From Flavisolibacter ginsengisoli DSM 18119 (GTDB lineage: Bacteria > Bacteroidota > Bacteroidia > Chitinophagales > Chitinophagaceae), in contig NZ_FQUU01000002.1 of NCBI RefSeq assembly GCF_900129295.1, positions 134,488-198,487 on the forward strand: a stretch of 64,000 nt of DNA, read 5' to 3'. Below, in pieces: positions 16,179 through 26,412 of this stretch. The first letter of the stretch is position 1. The number at the start of each line of letters is the position of its first letter. The notes beneath the pieces are model-generated. The model was given only the letters and a program-made list of their open reading frames with translations. It ran no database searches and was not told the origin of the DNA. The position numbers and the translations under genes were made by a program.

Positions 16179-17927
16179 TTACTCTTCCAAACTGCTTAAG
16201 CTGGGTTGGAGAGTGCTAACAGGTTTTAATTTTTGAGGAAATATCATTTCGGCTATTGCAGCCACAAATACAACGCCTATGGCGCCAATCACATTCATCC
16301 ACAGGAAACTAATATCAGGCAGCCAGTTCATAAAGCTTATCTGCTCATTAAAGAAAAGGACCACTACACAACATTCTACAATTACAGCTGCAATGAATAC
16401 TGCTGTTCCATTGATCTTTTTGAAATAGAAAGCTACCAGGAATATCCCAAGAATAACCCCATAAAACAGCGAGCCCAGTACATTCACTGCCTCTATCAGG
16501 CTTTGTCCAAGGGCACTGGAAGATTGCGCGATCAGGATGGAAAACACACCCCAGGCCAATGTGTACCATTTGGAGATCCTGTACTCATCAACCGGCTTAC
16601 CCCTGCCAACAATCTGCTGGTGAAAATCGCAAACGGTACTGGCAGCCAGTGAATTTAAAGCGGCAGCAATGGAACCCCAGGCTGCCAGGAATATTACAGC
16701 TATCAGCAGCCCTTTTAACCCCGCAGGTAGATGGTGTTTGACAAAGGAAAGAAATACATAGTTGGTATCATTTGTATCCTTTCCGGTTGCTTTCCTTGAC
16801 ATCTTTTTGAACGCCTCTCTATAACCTTCAGAGGCTTTATTTAACTGGCGGATAACATCGGTATTGGTTTGAGTGCCATTGGTGTAGGCAAGCAATGCTT
16901 TTGATTTCAGTGCATTGACCGAATCAAACCCCGCTTGCAGGGTAGTTAAACTATCCTTATAGGATGTTTGCTGTACTTCATTTACCAGCGAATCATTAAA
17001 TGACAAGGGGGCATTATTGAACTGGTAAAATGCAAATACCAATACCCCTATCAGCAATATGGAGAATTGCATGGGGATCTTGATGAGCCCATTCATTAAT
17101 AATCCCAGCCTGCTTTCCGTATTATTTTGTGCTGTCAGGTACCTGCCCACCTGCGACTGGTCGGTGCCAAAATAAGATAGTGCAAGAAAAAAGCCGCCAA
17201 TGATACCACTCCAGATATTATAGCGGTCGTTCCAGTTAAAGCCGTTTTCATTTCTTCCGGAAGTTATCACATTGAGTTTACCTAGTTTGCCACTCACTTC
17301 CAGGGCTTCAGAAAAACCCATATTACCTGGCAATAGCTTCACCACCATATAACCGGCCATCGCCATGGCAAAAAAGATGATGACCAGCTGTATCTTTTGA
17401 GTATAGGCTACTGCCCTGGCACCACCTGCCACCGTATAGATGATCAGCAGGCCACCCATAATGATATTGGTCCAGTAAATATCCCATCCGAACAAGGAAG
17501 ACAGGATGATGGAAGGTGCGTATATGCTGATGCCCGTAGATAATCCCCTCTGTAATAAAAATAGAAACGAGGTCAGTGTCCTGGTTTTCCCATCAAAACG
17601 CTTTTCCAGGAACTCATAGGCTGTGTAAACCTTAAGCCCGTTGAACATGGGTACGAAGGTGATGCATATGACCACCATGGCCAGGGGAAGTCCGAAATAA
17701 TACTGAACGAAACGCATGCCATCGGCAAAGGCCTGCCCGGGGCCTGAAAGAAATGTAATGGCACTTGCCTGTGTACCCATGATGCTTAACAGGACCAGGT
17801 ACCAGGGCATGCTCCTGTTGGATAAAAAATATCCATCAAGATTTCTTGTTGTACGGCTTTTGTATAATCCATACACAACGATGCCCGTCAATACCAGGAA
17901 GATGATGATCCAGTCAAGCTTTGTCAT
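16179..17927 (-). CDS. Sodium:solute symporter (SSS family)
   Basis: A 582-residue inner-membrane transporter with about 13 membrane helices. The family pattern is clear: GYFLSNRSMPWYLVLLSIMGTQ near the N-terminus, GGARAVAYTQKIQ, and YFGTDQSQVGRYLTA in the middle. A long loop (about 310-400) is inserted between helices. It ends a four-gene run with the PIG-L deacetylase and two small membrane proteins, which suggests uptake of an amino-sugar or related product. The substrate cannot be told from sequence. Confidence 0.9.
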   Translation of the reverse strand: MTKLDWIIIFLVLTGIVVYGLYKSRTTRNLDGYFLSNRSMPWYLVLLSIMGTQASAITFLSGPGQAFADGMRFVQYYFGLPLAMVVICITFVPMFNGLKVYTAYEFLEKRFDGKTRTLTSFLFLLQRGLSTGISIYAPSIILSSLFGWDIYWTNIIMGGLLIIYTVAGGARAVAYTQKIQLVIIFFAMAMAGYMVVKLLPGNMGFSEALEVSGKLGKLNVITSGRNENGFNWNDRYNIWSGIIGGFFLALSYFGTDQSQVGRYLTAQNNTESRLGLLMNGLIKIPMQFSILLIGVLVFAFYQFNNAPLSFNDSLVNEVQQTSYKDSLTTLQAGFDSVNALKSKALLAYTNGTQTNTDVIRQLNKASEGYREAFKKMSRKATGKDTNDTNYVFLSFVKHHLPAGLKGLLIAVIFLAAWGSIAAALNSLAASTVCDFHQQIVGRGKPVDEYRISKWYTLAWGVFSILIAQSSSALGQSLIEAVNVLGSLFYGVILGIFLVAFYFKKINGTAVFIAAVIVECCVVVLFFNEQISFMNWLPDISFLWMNVIGAIGVVFVAAIAEMIFPQKLKPVSTLQPSLSSLEE

Positions 17928-18046
17928 GAATACATATTCGTCAATAAGGTAAACAAAACAATTAGCAGGATAAGGAAGCCTATGACGACCATGTACCAGG
18001 CTGTCCAGGTTTTAAAAATGGGTACTTTCTCCTTATGCCCTTTCAT
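17924..18046 (-). CDS. 40-residue membrane peptide upstream of the symporter
   Basis: The frame starts MKGHKEKVPIFKTWTAWYMV and continues with a hydrophobic helix VIGFLILLIVLFTLLT, ending NMYS. The stop TGA overlaps the symporter ATG (ATGA, 17927-17924). The position, overlap and single-helix design suggest an accessory subunit or coupling peptide for the transporter. It has no recognised family. It is supported by context rather than by homology. Confidence 0.6.
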   Translation of the reverse strand: MKGHKEKVPIFKTWTAWYMVVIGFLILLIVLFTLLTNMYS

Positions 18047-18110
18047 ATAGTCTATTTTAATTTCAAGACAACTAAGCAAACTATTAATGATAATCAATCT
18101 CGACGCACCA

Positions 18111-18272
18111 TTATCGTCTTTTTAGCATACTTGATCCCAATAGTCCAAGCGCTAATCCTATGATCAATCCAAGCTGCACTCTTTTTATAAATATCCCTAT
18201 AACTAATCCCAACAGGATCACAAAGAAAAATCCTATGGTTCCCCTCGTCTGGTCCGGTTTCCTCTCTGGCAT
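18111..18272 (-). CDS. 53-residue two-helix membrane protein
   Basis: The frame begins MPERKPDQTRGTIGFFFVI and has two hydrophobic segments (GFFFVILLGLVIGIFI and LGLIIGLALGLLGSS) separated by KRVQ. Its ATG overlaps the stop of the PIG-L gene (TGATG at 18274-18270), so it is co-translated. The Gly-rich second helix resembles small glycine-zipper membrane proteins. Function unknown. Confidence 0.6.
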   Translation of the reverse strand: MPERKPDQTRGTIGFFFVILLGLVIGIFIKRVQLGLIIGLALGLLGSSMLKRR

Positions 18273-20764
18273 CAAAACTCCTTTTTTCTATTCAATGCAA
18301 TAATATTGGCTAATAACCTGTATGCACCCGGAACACCTGCAGGCAATTCCCTGAAAAATACCAGGCCTGTGTATGTAAAATAGCCTTTACCATATTTACT
18401 TATCATCAGGCTGCCATCATCAGGCGCTTCACCAGGATCATTCATGCGCAAGATGTACCTGAAAGCAGTATCCTTACTTGTGCCATGATAGATACTTCTT
18501 TCCTGGACCCAGTCTTTAAAATCATTGGCAGTGATCTCATTGGGAAAATGCAATACCGGATGATTGGGATCGATAAAACTTACGGCCGCATTTTCATCGG
18601 TTATGCGGTTACGCGTGATAGTGAGGTCATAGGGTGCTATTTTAGCCCTTACAGGTCCAATATTATTACTGGTATTGTATTGTACAATGAGGTTGCCGCC
18701 ATTCTGAACGTACTTCATCAGCTTATCATAATGGTTGTTCATCCAGTCATTGGTATTATAGGCCCTAATTCCTGTAATGATAGCATCATACTGGTCCAGA
18801 TGATTCCGTGATAATTCCTTATCTCCAAGCAAGGTTACTTCATACCCCATTTGCTCAAGACCTGCAGGCACCTTGTCACCCGCTCCTACAATGTAACCCA
18901 CCTTCTTTCCAGAGGTCTTAAGGTCTATGTTCAATAGCTTCACACCGTCGGAATAAAAATACCTGATGGTAGGAATATGGTCATAGTTGATGCTGGTCAT
19001 TGCCAGGTAGGCATATTTATCCTGGCCATTTTCTGTGAAATCAGCAAATGGCTGTACGTAATCAGTTTCTTTATTTAGTTTTTCATTGGAAAGCATGAAA
19101 GAATATTCACTGGTATTATTCTTACTAATACTGACAGCTCCCTGTTTTTGGGAAATATCAAAATTAGCCGACCTTATTCTTGGCACCATGCTGCTGGCCA
19201 CAATGTTTTTGTTGGCAGCTGCCACCAGGGTGATCTCCTTTGATTGCAATTTTCCTTTCTGAAATAATACAACATCAGGAGAAGAATATACGGTCATGGG
19301 TGGAATAACAAATACAGGCTCGTACAACTCACCTTTTACAGGATCGGTATGTTTGTATTGAACTGGCTTTGCAACTGAAAGCGTATCCTTTCCAAATAGT
19401 AAATTGAACCTTGCCACATAAGCAGGGGTTATGTCCGGTTGACCAATCAATAATTGATCATTTACCTGGAAGATGCCTTCTTCCATTTTTTCCTTCAACC
19501 AATAAGGCTGGCTCAACGATTTTGTATTACTTACCAATAATGATTTTGATATAGACAGGTTTTGATTGGGAGCTAATGGTGAATGAACAATGGTATCAAC
19601 ATTTTCAACAGTTATCTCTGCAAGTGAAACCGGGATACCGCTCCTGTTATTCAATAAGAAGTTCACTTTGAGTGAATCCCCCTGCACAGCATTCTGAACA
19701 TCAGATGTAGCCTCTATAAACAATCCGCCTGCCTGCTCCACCAGTTTTTCTATCTCTGCCAGTTTCCTGTTTCTCCAATACCCTTCCGGCATGGACAATA
19801 AACTATTCCGAATATCTAAAAGTGCTGCTACAGACTTTTGTGGGGTTACGAAATCAAAATTCGCAATAAGGCCGCTGATCTTTTTTTCAACCTGGGCACT
19901 TCCGGGCACTCTTTGCCAACTGGTATTCACATCATCCATCAAATCGTTTGAAGGCTCACTGCCACCCGTAGTTTTAAAAAACTCAAAGGCTTCTCCCCTG
20001 CTGGCCGGGACACCAAATCCCTGGCTTTTATGCTGGCTACGGCCAAGTGCCGCTATTTCGCCATAACTCTTACCCAGAACTGCATTGTAGCCTCCCACAT
20101 CAAAATGGAACTGGCTGTTGTTAGTGGTATTGGTACTTCCGAAGTTGAATGTGTTCCAAAGTATACGTTTCGCCTGCCAGGGTTGAACATATTTCAATTG
20201 TTCAGGAAAGCGTTTAGGATCTGCTGCTGCGGTAAATGCTTCATTAGCAAGAATAGCAGAAGCGGTATGGTGACCGTGACCCCCTTCACCGGTGGTTGGA
20301 AACCTTGTAATGATGACATCCGGTTGAAACTTGCGAATGACCCAGACCACATCAGATAAAATCTTTTCCCTGTTCCATTTGGTAAAAGTCTCCTCGGGGG
20401 TTTTGGAATAACCAAAGTCATAGGCCCTGGTAAAGAATTGTTCGGCACCATCAATTCTCCTGGCGGCGAGCAATTCCTGTGTACGCACCAGGCCAAGCGA
20501 AATACCCTGTTCATCACCTATAAGGTTTTGCCCGCCATCGCCCCTGGTAAGTGATAGATATCCCGTTCGGTACAATTTTTCCTTAGAGAGGTACGCCAAA
20601 AGTCTTGTATTCTCATCATCGGGATGTGCGGCAATATACAATACACTCCCCAGCACATTCAGCTTTTTCAGGCCTAAATAAATATCAGCAGATGTATAAT
20701 TGGTTTGGGCAATGGATGGAAGTAAATAACAAAAACAAACTATGGCAAGGAGTGCTTTCTTCAT
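18272..20764 (-). CDS. Large secreted PIG-L family deacetylase
   Basis: An 830-residue exported protein with a signal peptide (1-19). The N-terminal domain is a PIG-L/LmbE zinc N-deacetylase: AHPDDE at 46-51 and HGHH at 163-166 supply the zinc site. The rest (about 300-830) includes beta-rich regions and a late segment (about 620-800, YDAIITGIRAYNTND, GGNLIVQYNT) that looks like a class I glutamine amidotransferase-like fold. The family removes acetyl groups from N-acetylated sugars; the real substrate is unknown. It is the first gene of the operon leading to the symporter. Confidence 0.87.
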   Translation of the reverse strand: MKKALLAIVCFCYLLPSIAQTNYTSADIYLGLKKLNVLGSVLYIAAHPDDENTRLLAYLSKEKLYRTGYLSLTRGDGGQNLIGDEQGISLGLVRTQELLAARRIDGAEQFFTRAYDFGYSKTPEETFTKWNREKILSDVVWVIRKFQPDVIITRFPTTGEGGHGHHTASAILANEAFTAAADPKRFPEQLKYVQPWQAKRILWNTFNFGSTNTTNNSQFHFDVGGYNAVLGKSYGEIAALGRSQHKSQGFGVPASRGEAFEFFKTTGGSEPSNDLMDDVNTSWQRVPGSAQVEKKISGLIANFDFVTPQKSVAALLDIRNSLLSMPEGYWRNRKLAEIEKLVEQAGGLFIEATSDVQNAVQGDSLKVNFLLNNRSGIPVSLAEITVENVDTIVHSPLAPNQNLSISKSLLVSNTKSLSQPYWLKEKMEEGIFQVNDQLLIGQPDITPAYVARFNLLFGKDTLSVAKPVQYKHTDPVKGELYEPVFVIPPMTVYSSPDVVLFQKGKLQSKEITLVAAANKNIVASSMVPRIRSANFDISQKQGAVSISKNNTSEYSFMLSNEKLNKETDYVQPFADFTENGQDKYAYLAMTSINYDHIPTIRYFYSDGVKLLNIDLKTSGKKVGYIVGAGDKVPAGLEQMGYEVTLLGDKELSRNHLDQYDAIITGIRAYNTNDWMNNHYDKLMKYVQNGGNLIVQYNTSNNIGPVRAKIAPYDLTITRNRITDENAAVSFIDPNHPVLHFPNEITANDFKDWVQERSIYHGTSKDTAFRYILRMNDPGEAPDDGSLMISKYGKGYFTYTGLVFFRELPAGVPGAYRLLANIIALNRKKEF

Positions 20765-20842
20765 GCAGAGTGATTCAAATTGAGCGTGAAATAAATAAAA
20801 AGGGTGGTATTACCTGCACCCTTTCCAATAATTATATAAATT

Positions 20843-23341
20843 TTATTGTCCTACAAGGAATACGGCATTAGAAAAAAGAAGTTTCCCGTTTTCCCAAAAG
20901 CTTCTGAATAAAACATCATCAGCAAGATAGGTAATAGTGCCCTGGCCTATATCCTGCACCCCAAATAGTAAACCGTCCTGGAGATGACTTTGCAATTTAG
21001 CACCTACAAATCCAGCCACCTGCTTTTCTTTTTTGATAACCCCTACGTTCCAGCCACCTTCCTTGATGAATTCATATATAGCATCATCCTGTTTTAATGT
21101 ATAATAGTAATCAGGAAAGCCAAAGGCTAGTGGGTGCGTATTATCAAGGTCTACCTTGTAAATGGATCCTGGCGTTGTATTAGGAATATAATCCCTTTCC
21201 CGGTCCTCGTATTTTTTTAATGAAGCATAAATATCCTTTGTTTCGGGCTCCTCTTCCTTTTTTTGTTTAATGGTCCAATCCAGGTGGGCGAGTTGAGCAA
21301 CTGCAGACTCCAGGGCTATTACATGTCCTCCCCCTTGTATCCATGTCTTCAGCAGATCTGTTTGTGGTTTGTCTGAAAGAAAACGATAATTGCCATTGGG
21401 AAGTATCAAAACGTCATAGTTGCTCCAATTGATGCGATTGACGTCATTGGCATTGATCAATGTAATAGGATAATGTAATTGCTGGTCAAAGAAATGCCAT
21501 ACTTCTCCTGTGCTTAAAGTGCTGACACCATCGCCTGTTAGCATAGCAATTCTCCTTTTAGCCAGTGGACGTATATAAGGGCTTCCCAGGTCATTACCCT
21601 TGTCTACAAATCCTGAAGAAACAGGCGTAAGCTGTATTTTAAATTGTGTGGCAATATGTTGAATGGAATCCCATAGTTTAGGATAAAACTGGTTACTTGT
21701 TTTTAATATTAATACAGTGCCTCTCTGGAATTGCTGGCTACCTATTGAAAAGGGGTGTTCACTGAAACGAAGCTTTACACCCCTTTGCAGAAGGTCAGTA
21801 ACAAGCTTAACACTTTGCACTCCATTCCAGGGTATGGCATAACCATAACTTTGACCCGCATTATTAATTATGGAGGTATCAAATTTTGCTCCAGGAGAAA
21901 TGAATTGCTTAGTGGCGAATGCTTTTACTCCGTACACATAGGGCAAAGCCCAGGCTGTAATATCATAGGTAACACTATCGGACAGGCGGGTGGAAGGTTC
22001 AAAAAGTACTTTTACAAGAGTACCTTTTGGCTGGGCAGATTGAACTATTATATCAGAGCTTTCAAGGTTGAAAGTTCCTTCTTTCCCTGTATCATAATTA
22101 TACCCTTTATAAGTGGCTGCCTTACCGGTATTGTATTCAATTTTATTTTTATCAAGCAATTCAAGAAGTGCCTTTATGCGTCCTGCATCCCGGGGATCGT
22201 TTTTAATGACATATGATTTGTATTCTCCAATTCCTTTCATGGAATTCTTGTAATATTCCTGGAATTGAGCCACCAATCTGGAAGCGTTTTGTGAAGCGAC
22301 TTCCACGGTACTCAATCCTGTTGTATAATGATGTGTTACCCTGTCCAGCAAGGTGAGCGTATCACTGCTACTATTAATGACCATCAAACCACCTGCATTA
22401 CCGCCACCCTGCTCATATGTCATTCCTATTGCGCCATTATACAGCGGGTAGGTATCCCCGTAAGAAGGATATAACAAGTCGAATCTTTCTTTGGTAAAGT
22501 ATAGCCATCCCTTTTCATCAAAATAGCGTGCATGATTCAGGCCAATGGTCTTTTGAAAATCTCTTTGCCATGGGGTGATCACTTCATGAAATGGTTCTGC
22601 AGCGGGGGCAAAATAATAGGGATCATCAATACCCTGCTCATGAAAATCTACGTGTACCTGTGGCAGCCATTCATTATACAAATGCAGACGTTCCTGCGTC
22701 TCCAGTTGCGTTTGCCAAACCCAGTCCCTGTTCAGATCAAAATAATAATGATTGCTTCTGCCGCCGGGCCATGGTTCGCGATGCTCTCTTGCATCAAGTG
22801 AGGCATTGGGTTGTGCACCAACAACAGAATTAAACCAATTGACGTACCGGTCGCGGCCGTCAGGGTTTAAGCATGGATCCAAGATTACCAGGGTATTTTG
22901 CAACCATTGTTTAGTCTTGTTATTAGATGAATCAACCAATGCAAACAGTGTCAGCAAAGAAGCTTCTGAAGAGGATGTCTCGTTACCATGTACATTATAA
23001 CTTAACCAAACAACCGCAGGAGCATTGCTTACCTCCCCCCCGGGTGCCATTTGTGCCAGGGCCTGGTTGTTGTGCCTCACAGATTCAAGGTTGGTTATTG
23101 TTGAAGCATTAGACACATAGGCTACCAGCAGTTCCCTACCCTCATAAGTGCGGCCATAACTTTGGAGCTTTACCAGGGAAGGAACCTTTGAAGCCACATA
23201 TTTATAATACTCCACTATGCGCCAGTGTGGTGTAAACCTGGTTCCTATTTTATATCCTAAAAACTCTTCCGGAGATTGCAGTTGTGCAAAGGAGAGTACA
23301 CAAAGGAAAATACCAGTTAGTAAAGCACACAACTTTTTCAT
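20843..23341 (-). CDS. Secreted M14 family zinc carboxypeptidase
   Basis: An 832-residue exported metallopeptidase; ATG 23341 gives a clean signal peptide (MKKLCALLTGIFLCVLSFAQ), whereas the longer frame to 23377 hides it. The M14 domain shows HGNE (zinc ligands His and Glu), HVDFHEQG (third ligand region) and MTYEQGGG (catalytic Glu). The C-terminal 350 residues have a glutamine-amidotransferase-like segment (MLTGDGVSTLSTGEVWHFFD, YDVLILPNGNY). Members cut terminal residues from peptides; this one acts in the periplasm or outside. Confidence 0.88.
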   Translation of the reverse strand: MKKLCALLTGIFLCVLSFAQLQSPEEFLGYKIGTRFTPHWRIVEYYKYVASKVPSLVKLQSYGRTYEGRELLVAYVSNASTITNLESVRHNNQALAQMAPGGEVSNAPAVVWLSYNVHGNETSSSEASLLTLFALVDSSNNKTKQWLQNTLVILDPCLNPDGRDRYVNWFNSVVGAQPNASLDAREHREPWPGGRSNHYYFDLNRDWVWQTQLETQERLHLYNEWLPQVHVDFHEQGIDDPYYFAPAAEPFHEVITPWQRDFQKTIGLNHARYFDEKGWLYFTKERFDLLYPSYGDTYPLYNGAIGMTYEQGGGNAGGLMVINSSSDTLTLLDRVTHHYTTGLSTVEVASQNASRLVAQFQEYYKNSMKGIGEYKSYVIKNDPRDAGRIKALLELLDKNKIEYNTGKAATYKGYNYDTGKEGTFNLESSDIIVQSAQPKGTLVKVLFEPSTRLSDSVTYDITAWALPYVYGVKAFATKQFISPGAKFDTSIINNAGQSYGYAIPWNGVQSVKLVTDLLQRGVKLRFSEHPFSIGSQQFQRGTVLILKTSNQFYPKLWDSIQHIATQFKIQLTPVSSGFVDKGNDLGSPYIRPLAKRRIAMLTGDGVSTLSTGEVWHFFDQQLHYPITLINANDVNRINWSNYDVLILPNGNYRFLSDKPQTDLLKTWIQGGGHVIALESAVAQLAHLDWTIKQKKEEEPETKDIYASLKKYEDRERDYIPNTTPGSIYKVDLDNTHPLAFGFPDYYYTLKQDDAIYEFIKEGGWNVGVIKKEKQVAGFVGAKLQSHLQDGLLFGVQDIGQGTITYLADDVLFRSFWENGKLLFSNAVFLVGQ

Positions 23342-23379
23342 GGCAGGAAAATAACAACCAAAAAATGAATTAGACAAAA

Positions 23380-23407
23380 AAGGTTCGGGAAGCAGATCCC
23401 GAACCTT
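23380..23407 (-). terminator. Intrinsic terminator of the TonB receptor gene
   Basis: AAGGTTCGGGA (23380-23390) pairs with TCCCGAACCTT (23397-23407), six-base loop. Read on the minus strand it is followed by a T-run, 22 bases past the receptor stop codon. It separates the receptor from the M14 gene. Confidence 0.85.
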
Positions 23408-23428
23408 ATAAAATAAACAAGCAATAGC

Positions 23429-26236
23429 TTATAATGATAATTCTATTCTTCCAAAAATATAACGGCCGTTATAACCAAATTGTGTTGCCCTGCGGGAATA
23501 AATGAACTGGTTAGAGGTGCGTGTGGCAGGATCAAGTGTTTCATCAGGGTAAACATCCAGCAGGTTGTTAGCGCCAACAGAAAGTCGCAGGTTATCGGTG
23601 AACTTATAACCTATTGATGCATCGGTAACAACTTTGGAACCATATACCTGTTGTGCAGCCACTACATTGGTAGCTTCTGTTACTTCGCCAAACCATACAT
23701 TGCGCACAAAGAAATTGAATTTGCTGATTCCATAAGTAAGGGTGAGCCCTACTTTCTCCCTTGGCACTGAACGCTCGAGAAACAGCCTGTTTGATTCACT
23801 GAAATAAATGTTCTCTTTACCTTTTAAAAGCTCCGACGCCTTGATGTCACCAACTCGTTGGGTCTCTGTAATATTTCCTGACAGGTCAGCACGAAAATTC
23901 CCGCCGCCCAACCGTATGCCATATGAAACTACCAGGTCAACACCCTTTGTTTCCGTATTAATGGCATTGGCAAAGAATTGTGCCCTGTTGGCATTGGCCA
24001 GCGCCAGCAAGCGATAGATCTCCTGGTCGGTAGGAGAAGCTGTAGGAGAATTACTACCCTGGAACAAATCAGTATAAACGATCCTGTCATTGATGCGGAT
24101 ATAATAACCATCCAGTGTTATTTTAAAATCACCCACATTTCCTGTAAATCCTGCACTGACGTTCTTAGATTTCTCGGGACGCAAACTGGGTATGCCCAGT
24201 AATTGGGCAGGCCTGCTGTCATTGGGAAAGGTTCCCACTTCATAAGGTATACCCGCTACAAATAAGGTAGACGTAGTTGACAAATAGCGCTGGTGTAAGG
24301 AAGGTGCCCGGAATCCTGTGCTAACGGAAGCCCTTACGGCAAAATTCTCTCCTACTTTATACCGCATGGCCAGCTTGCCGTTCACTGTTGATCCAAAATC
24401 ATTGTAATTTTCAAACCGGCCTGCCACATCTACCAGGAATGCCCGGGAGAAATTAAACTCTATATCCCCATAGGCTGCTATGGCACTTCGTGTAGCATTG
24501 ACCGCATTTTCCGGGCGGAAACCTGGGAAGGCCTGTGCACCGCCACCACGGGCAGAACTGTCAGCACCGCCAAAGCGCGTGCTTATGGGTCCTTTTGGAT
24601 CAGGCACCAGGATTGGTTTACCATTGGCATCAACACCAACCTGTCTTGCATTGCCATAATTGGTATAAGAGGCTTCTTCCCCTGCAAGCAACTGGTATCT
24701 TTCAAATCGATGCTCCGCACCAAAACCAATATTGATACCGCTTAATAGATCAAACCTTTTGGAAAAATCAAGATTGGTTGTATTCTGGGTGAAAATAGGT
24801 CCACCGGAATTAAACCTTGTCGGCGAAGTTTTTTCCATGGAAGCATTGATGGTATTAACTACCCTGAAAATAAACTGGTTCTGCCCAAATGTGTTGCTGA
24901 AATCAACATCCCACCCTCTTAATTTGCTCCTGATACCCAGCGATAAAGACTTGTCATATATGTCTGAATGTATCTCAGGCAAAAAACCAAGGGGATAGAT
25001 CTCAATTACGTTATTGGCAATAGAGGGAAGCCTGCGGTTGGCAGCCGCCTGGCCATTCCTGTATCCAATACCTCCAAAAACATAAAACTCAGTTCCATTA
25101 TCATCCATTGGAATAGCTCCATTCAACATAAACTGCCCGCTTCTTAACAATGATTGTCCTACTCTTTGTTTAAAATCACCACGTGTTAATTTGTTAGCAG
25201 TAAGGAATGAATCCGTAGCATCAACCGTTTGAACAGCACCTGAAGCATTCCGGCCATTATATCTTGAAAAGATTACACCGGTTCTGTCTCCAGCCCTGTT
25301 GGTATAATTTCGATAGTCATATGAACCTGAAAAGTTCATAAAACCACCACGCTGACCCATGGGTATTCCAAAATTGACGGCTGTTTGCACTGTTTCACCA
25401 TCTGTTACTGACTTCCCCTGGAATTTGGTAACATTTTCACCACCTGTCAGGGAAGCTGTCACCTTGTTCACGTTGCTTTTTAAAATTATATTAATGACAC
25501 CGGCAATGGCATCACTGCCATATTGGGCTGAAGCACCGTCTCTTAATATCTCCACCCGATCTATAGAAGATACAGGGATTGAGTTAAGGTCCGTGCCTAC
25601 AGATCCACGGCCAAATGTTCCATTCAGGTTGACCAATGCAGTGTTGTATCTTCTCTTACCATTGATCAGCACCAATACCTGGTCAGGTCCTAATCCACGA
25701 AGTGAAGCAGGATCTATATGATCGGTTCCATCGGCAACAGTTTGGGTTCCGGAATTAAAAGAAGGTGCTGCATAAGTAAGTATCTGGTTGATATAAACCT
25801 GGGGAGCATCACCAGCCAGTTTTTTTATGTCTATCACATCTACAGGTGCCGGGGTTTCCAATTGTGTCCGGGGCAGGGAACGTGAACCCAGTACTACTAC
25901 TGCCTGTTCCTGTCCTCTTTCCTCCAGGACGAAATCAACAGTAACCGTTGACTCACTTGTTACGGTAACTGTTTTTTTAGCACTGGAAAATCCTACATAA
26001 CTGGCATTGATAGTTTGGGTACCCGTGGGAACCAACAGGCTAAAACTGCCATCACTCGTAGTGCTTGTTCCCCTGGTGCGCCCCTGGATGGTAACCGATG
26101 CACCACTAAGAGGATTACCACTGGCATCTTTGACAGTACCCTTGATGGTACCTGTTTGGGCATTAACACCCATCGCAGTTAACAGGAATAATAGAAAAAG
26201 GGAACCGTACTTTCTAAGAAATAATTGTTTGCTCAT
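23429..26236 (-). CDS. TonB-dependent outer-membrane receptor
   Basis: A 935-residue protein with a signal peptide ending NAQ. A carboxypeptidase-regulatory-like domain follows (TGTIKGTVKDASGNPLSGAS, about 28-110), then a plug domain (SLRGLGPDQVLVLINGKRR, IDRVEILRDGASAQYGSDAI) and a 22-strand-type barrel to the end. It imports a large or scarce substrate across the outer membrane using TonB energy. No SusD partner is adjacent, so it is not a classic polysaccharide-utilisation pair. Substrate unknown. Confidence 0.92.
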   Translation of the reverse strand: MSKQLFLRKYGSLFLLFLLTAMGVNAQTGTIKGTVKDASGNPLSGASVTIQGRTRGTSTTSDGSFSLLVPTGTQTINASYVGFSSAKKTVTVTSESTVTVDFVLEERGQEQAVVVLGSRSLPRTQLETPAPVDVIDIKKLAGDAPQVYINQILTYAAPSFNSGTQTVADGTDHIDPASLRGLGPDQVLVLINGKRRYNTALVNLNGTFGRGSVGTDLNSIPVSSIDRVEILRDGASAQYGSDAIAGVINIILKSNVNKVTASLTGGENVTKFQGKSVTDGETVQTAVNFGIPMGQRGGFMNFSGSYDYRNYTNRAGDRTGVIFSRYNGRNASGAVQTVDATDSFLTANKLTRGDFKQRVGQSLLRSGQFMLNGAIPMDDNGTEFYVFGGIGYRNGQAAANRRLPSIANNVIEIYPLGFLPEIHSDIYDKSLSLGIRSKLRGWDVDFSNTFGQNQFIFRVVNTINASMEKTSPTRFNSGGPIFTQNTTNLDFSKRFDLLSGINIGFGAEHRFERYQLLAGEEASYTNYGNARQVGVDANGKPILVPDPKGPISTRFGGADSSARGGGAQAFPGFRPENAVNATRSAIAAYGDIEFNFSRAFLVDVAGRFENYNDFGSTVNGKLAMRYKVGENFAVRASVSTGFRAPSLHQRYLSTTSTLFVAGIPYEVGTFPNDSRPAQLLGIPSLRPEKSKNVSAGFTGNVGDFKITLDGYYIRINDRIVYTDLFQGSNSPTASPTDQEIYRLLALANANRAQFFANAINTETKGVDLVVSYGIRLGGGNFRADLSGNITETQRVGDIKASELLKGKENIYFSESNRLFLERSVPREKVGLTLTYGISKFNFFVRNVWFGEVTEATNVVAAQQVYGSKVVTDASIGYKFTDNLRLSVGANNLLDVYPDETLDPATRTSNQFIYSRRATQFGYNGRYIFGRIELSL

Positions 26237-26412
26237 AGCAGAATATTTAGTGAATAAGTAATTCTTGTATAGCAGTGCAATTCGTAGTGCCTTGAAAGAG
26301 AGGGGTACTTACTCTAATTTAAGAATTTAACCAGTTATGAGCAAATAAGGATTCATAAAATGGCAACTGAATTAACGGGGCTTCCTTAACTTAACAGCTT
26401 TAAATCCCCGGC

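Noticed and set aside
18485-18811. 108-codon plus-strand frame inside the PIG-L gene
   Set aside because: Antisense shadow of a well-supported gene; no independent motif.
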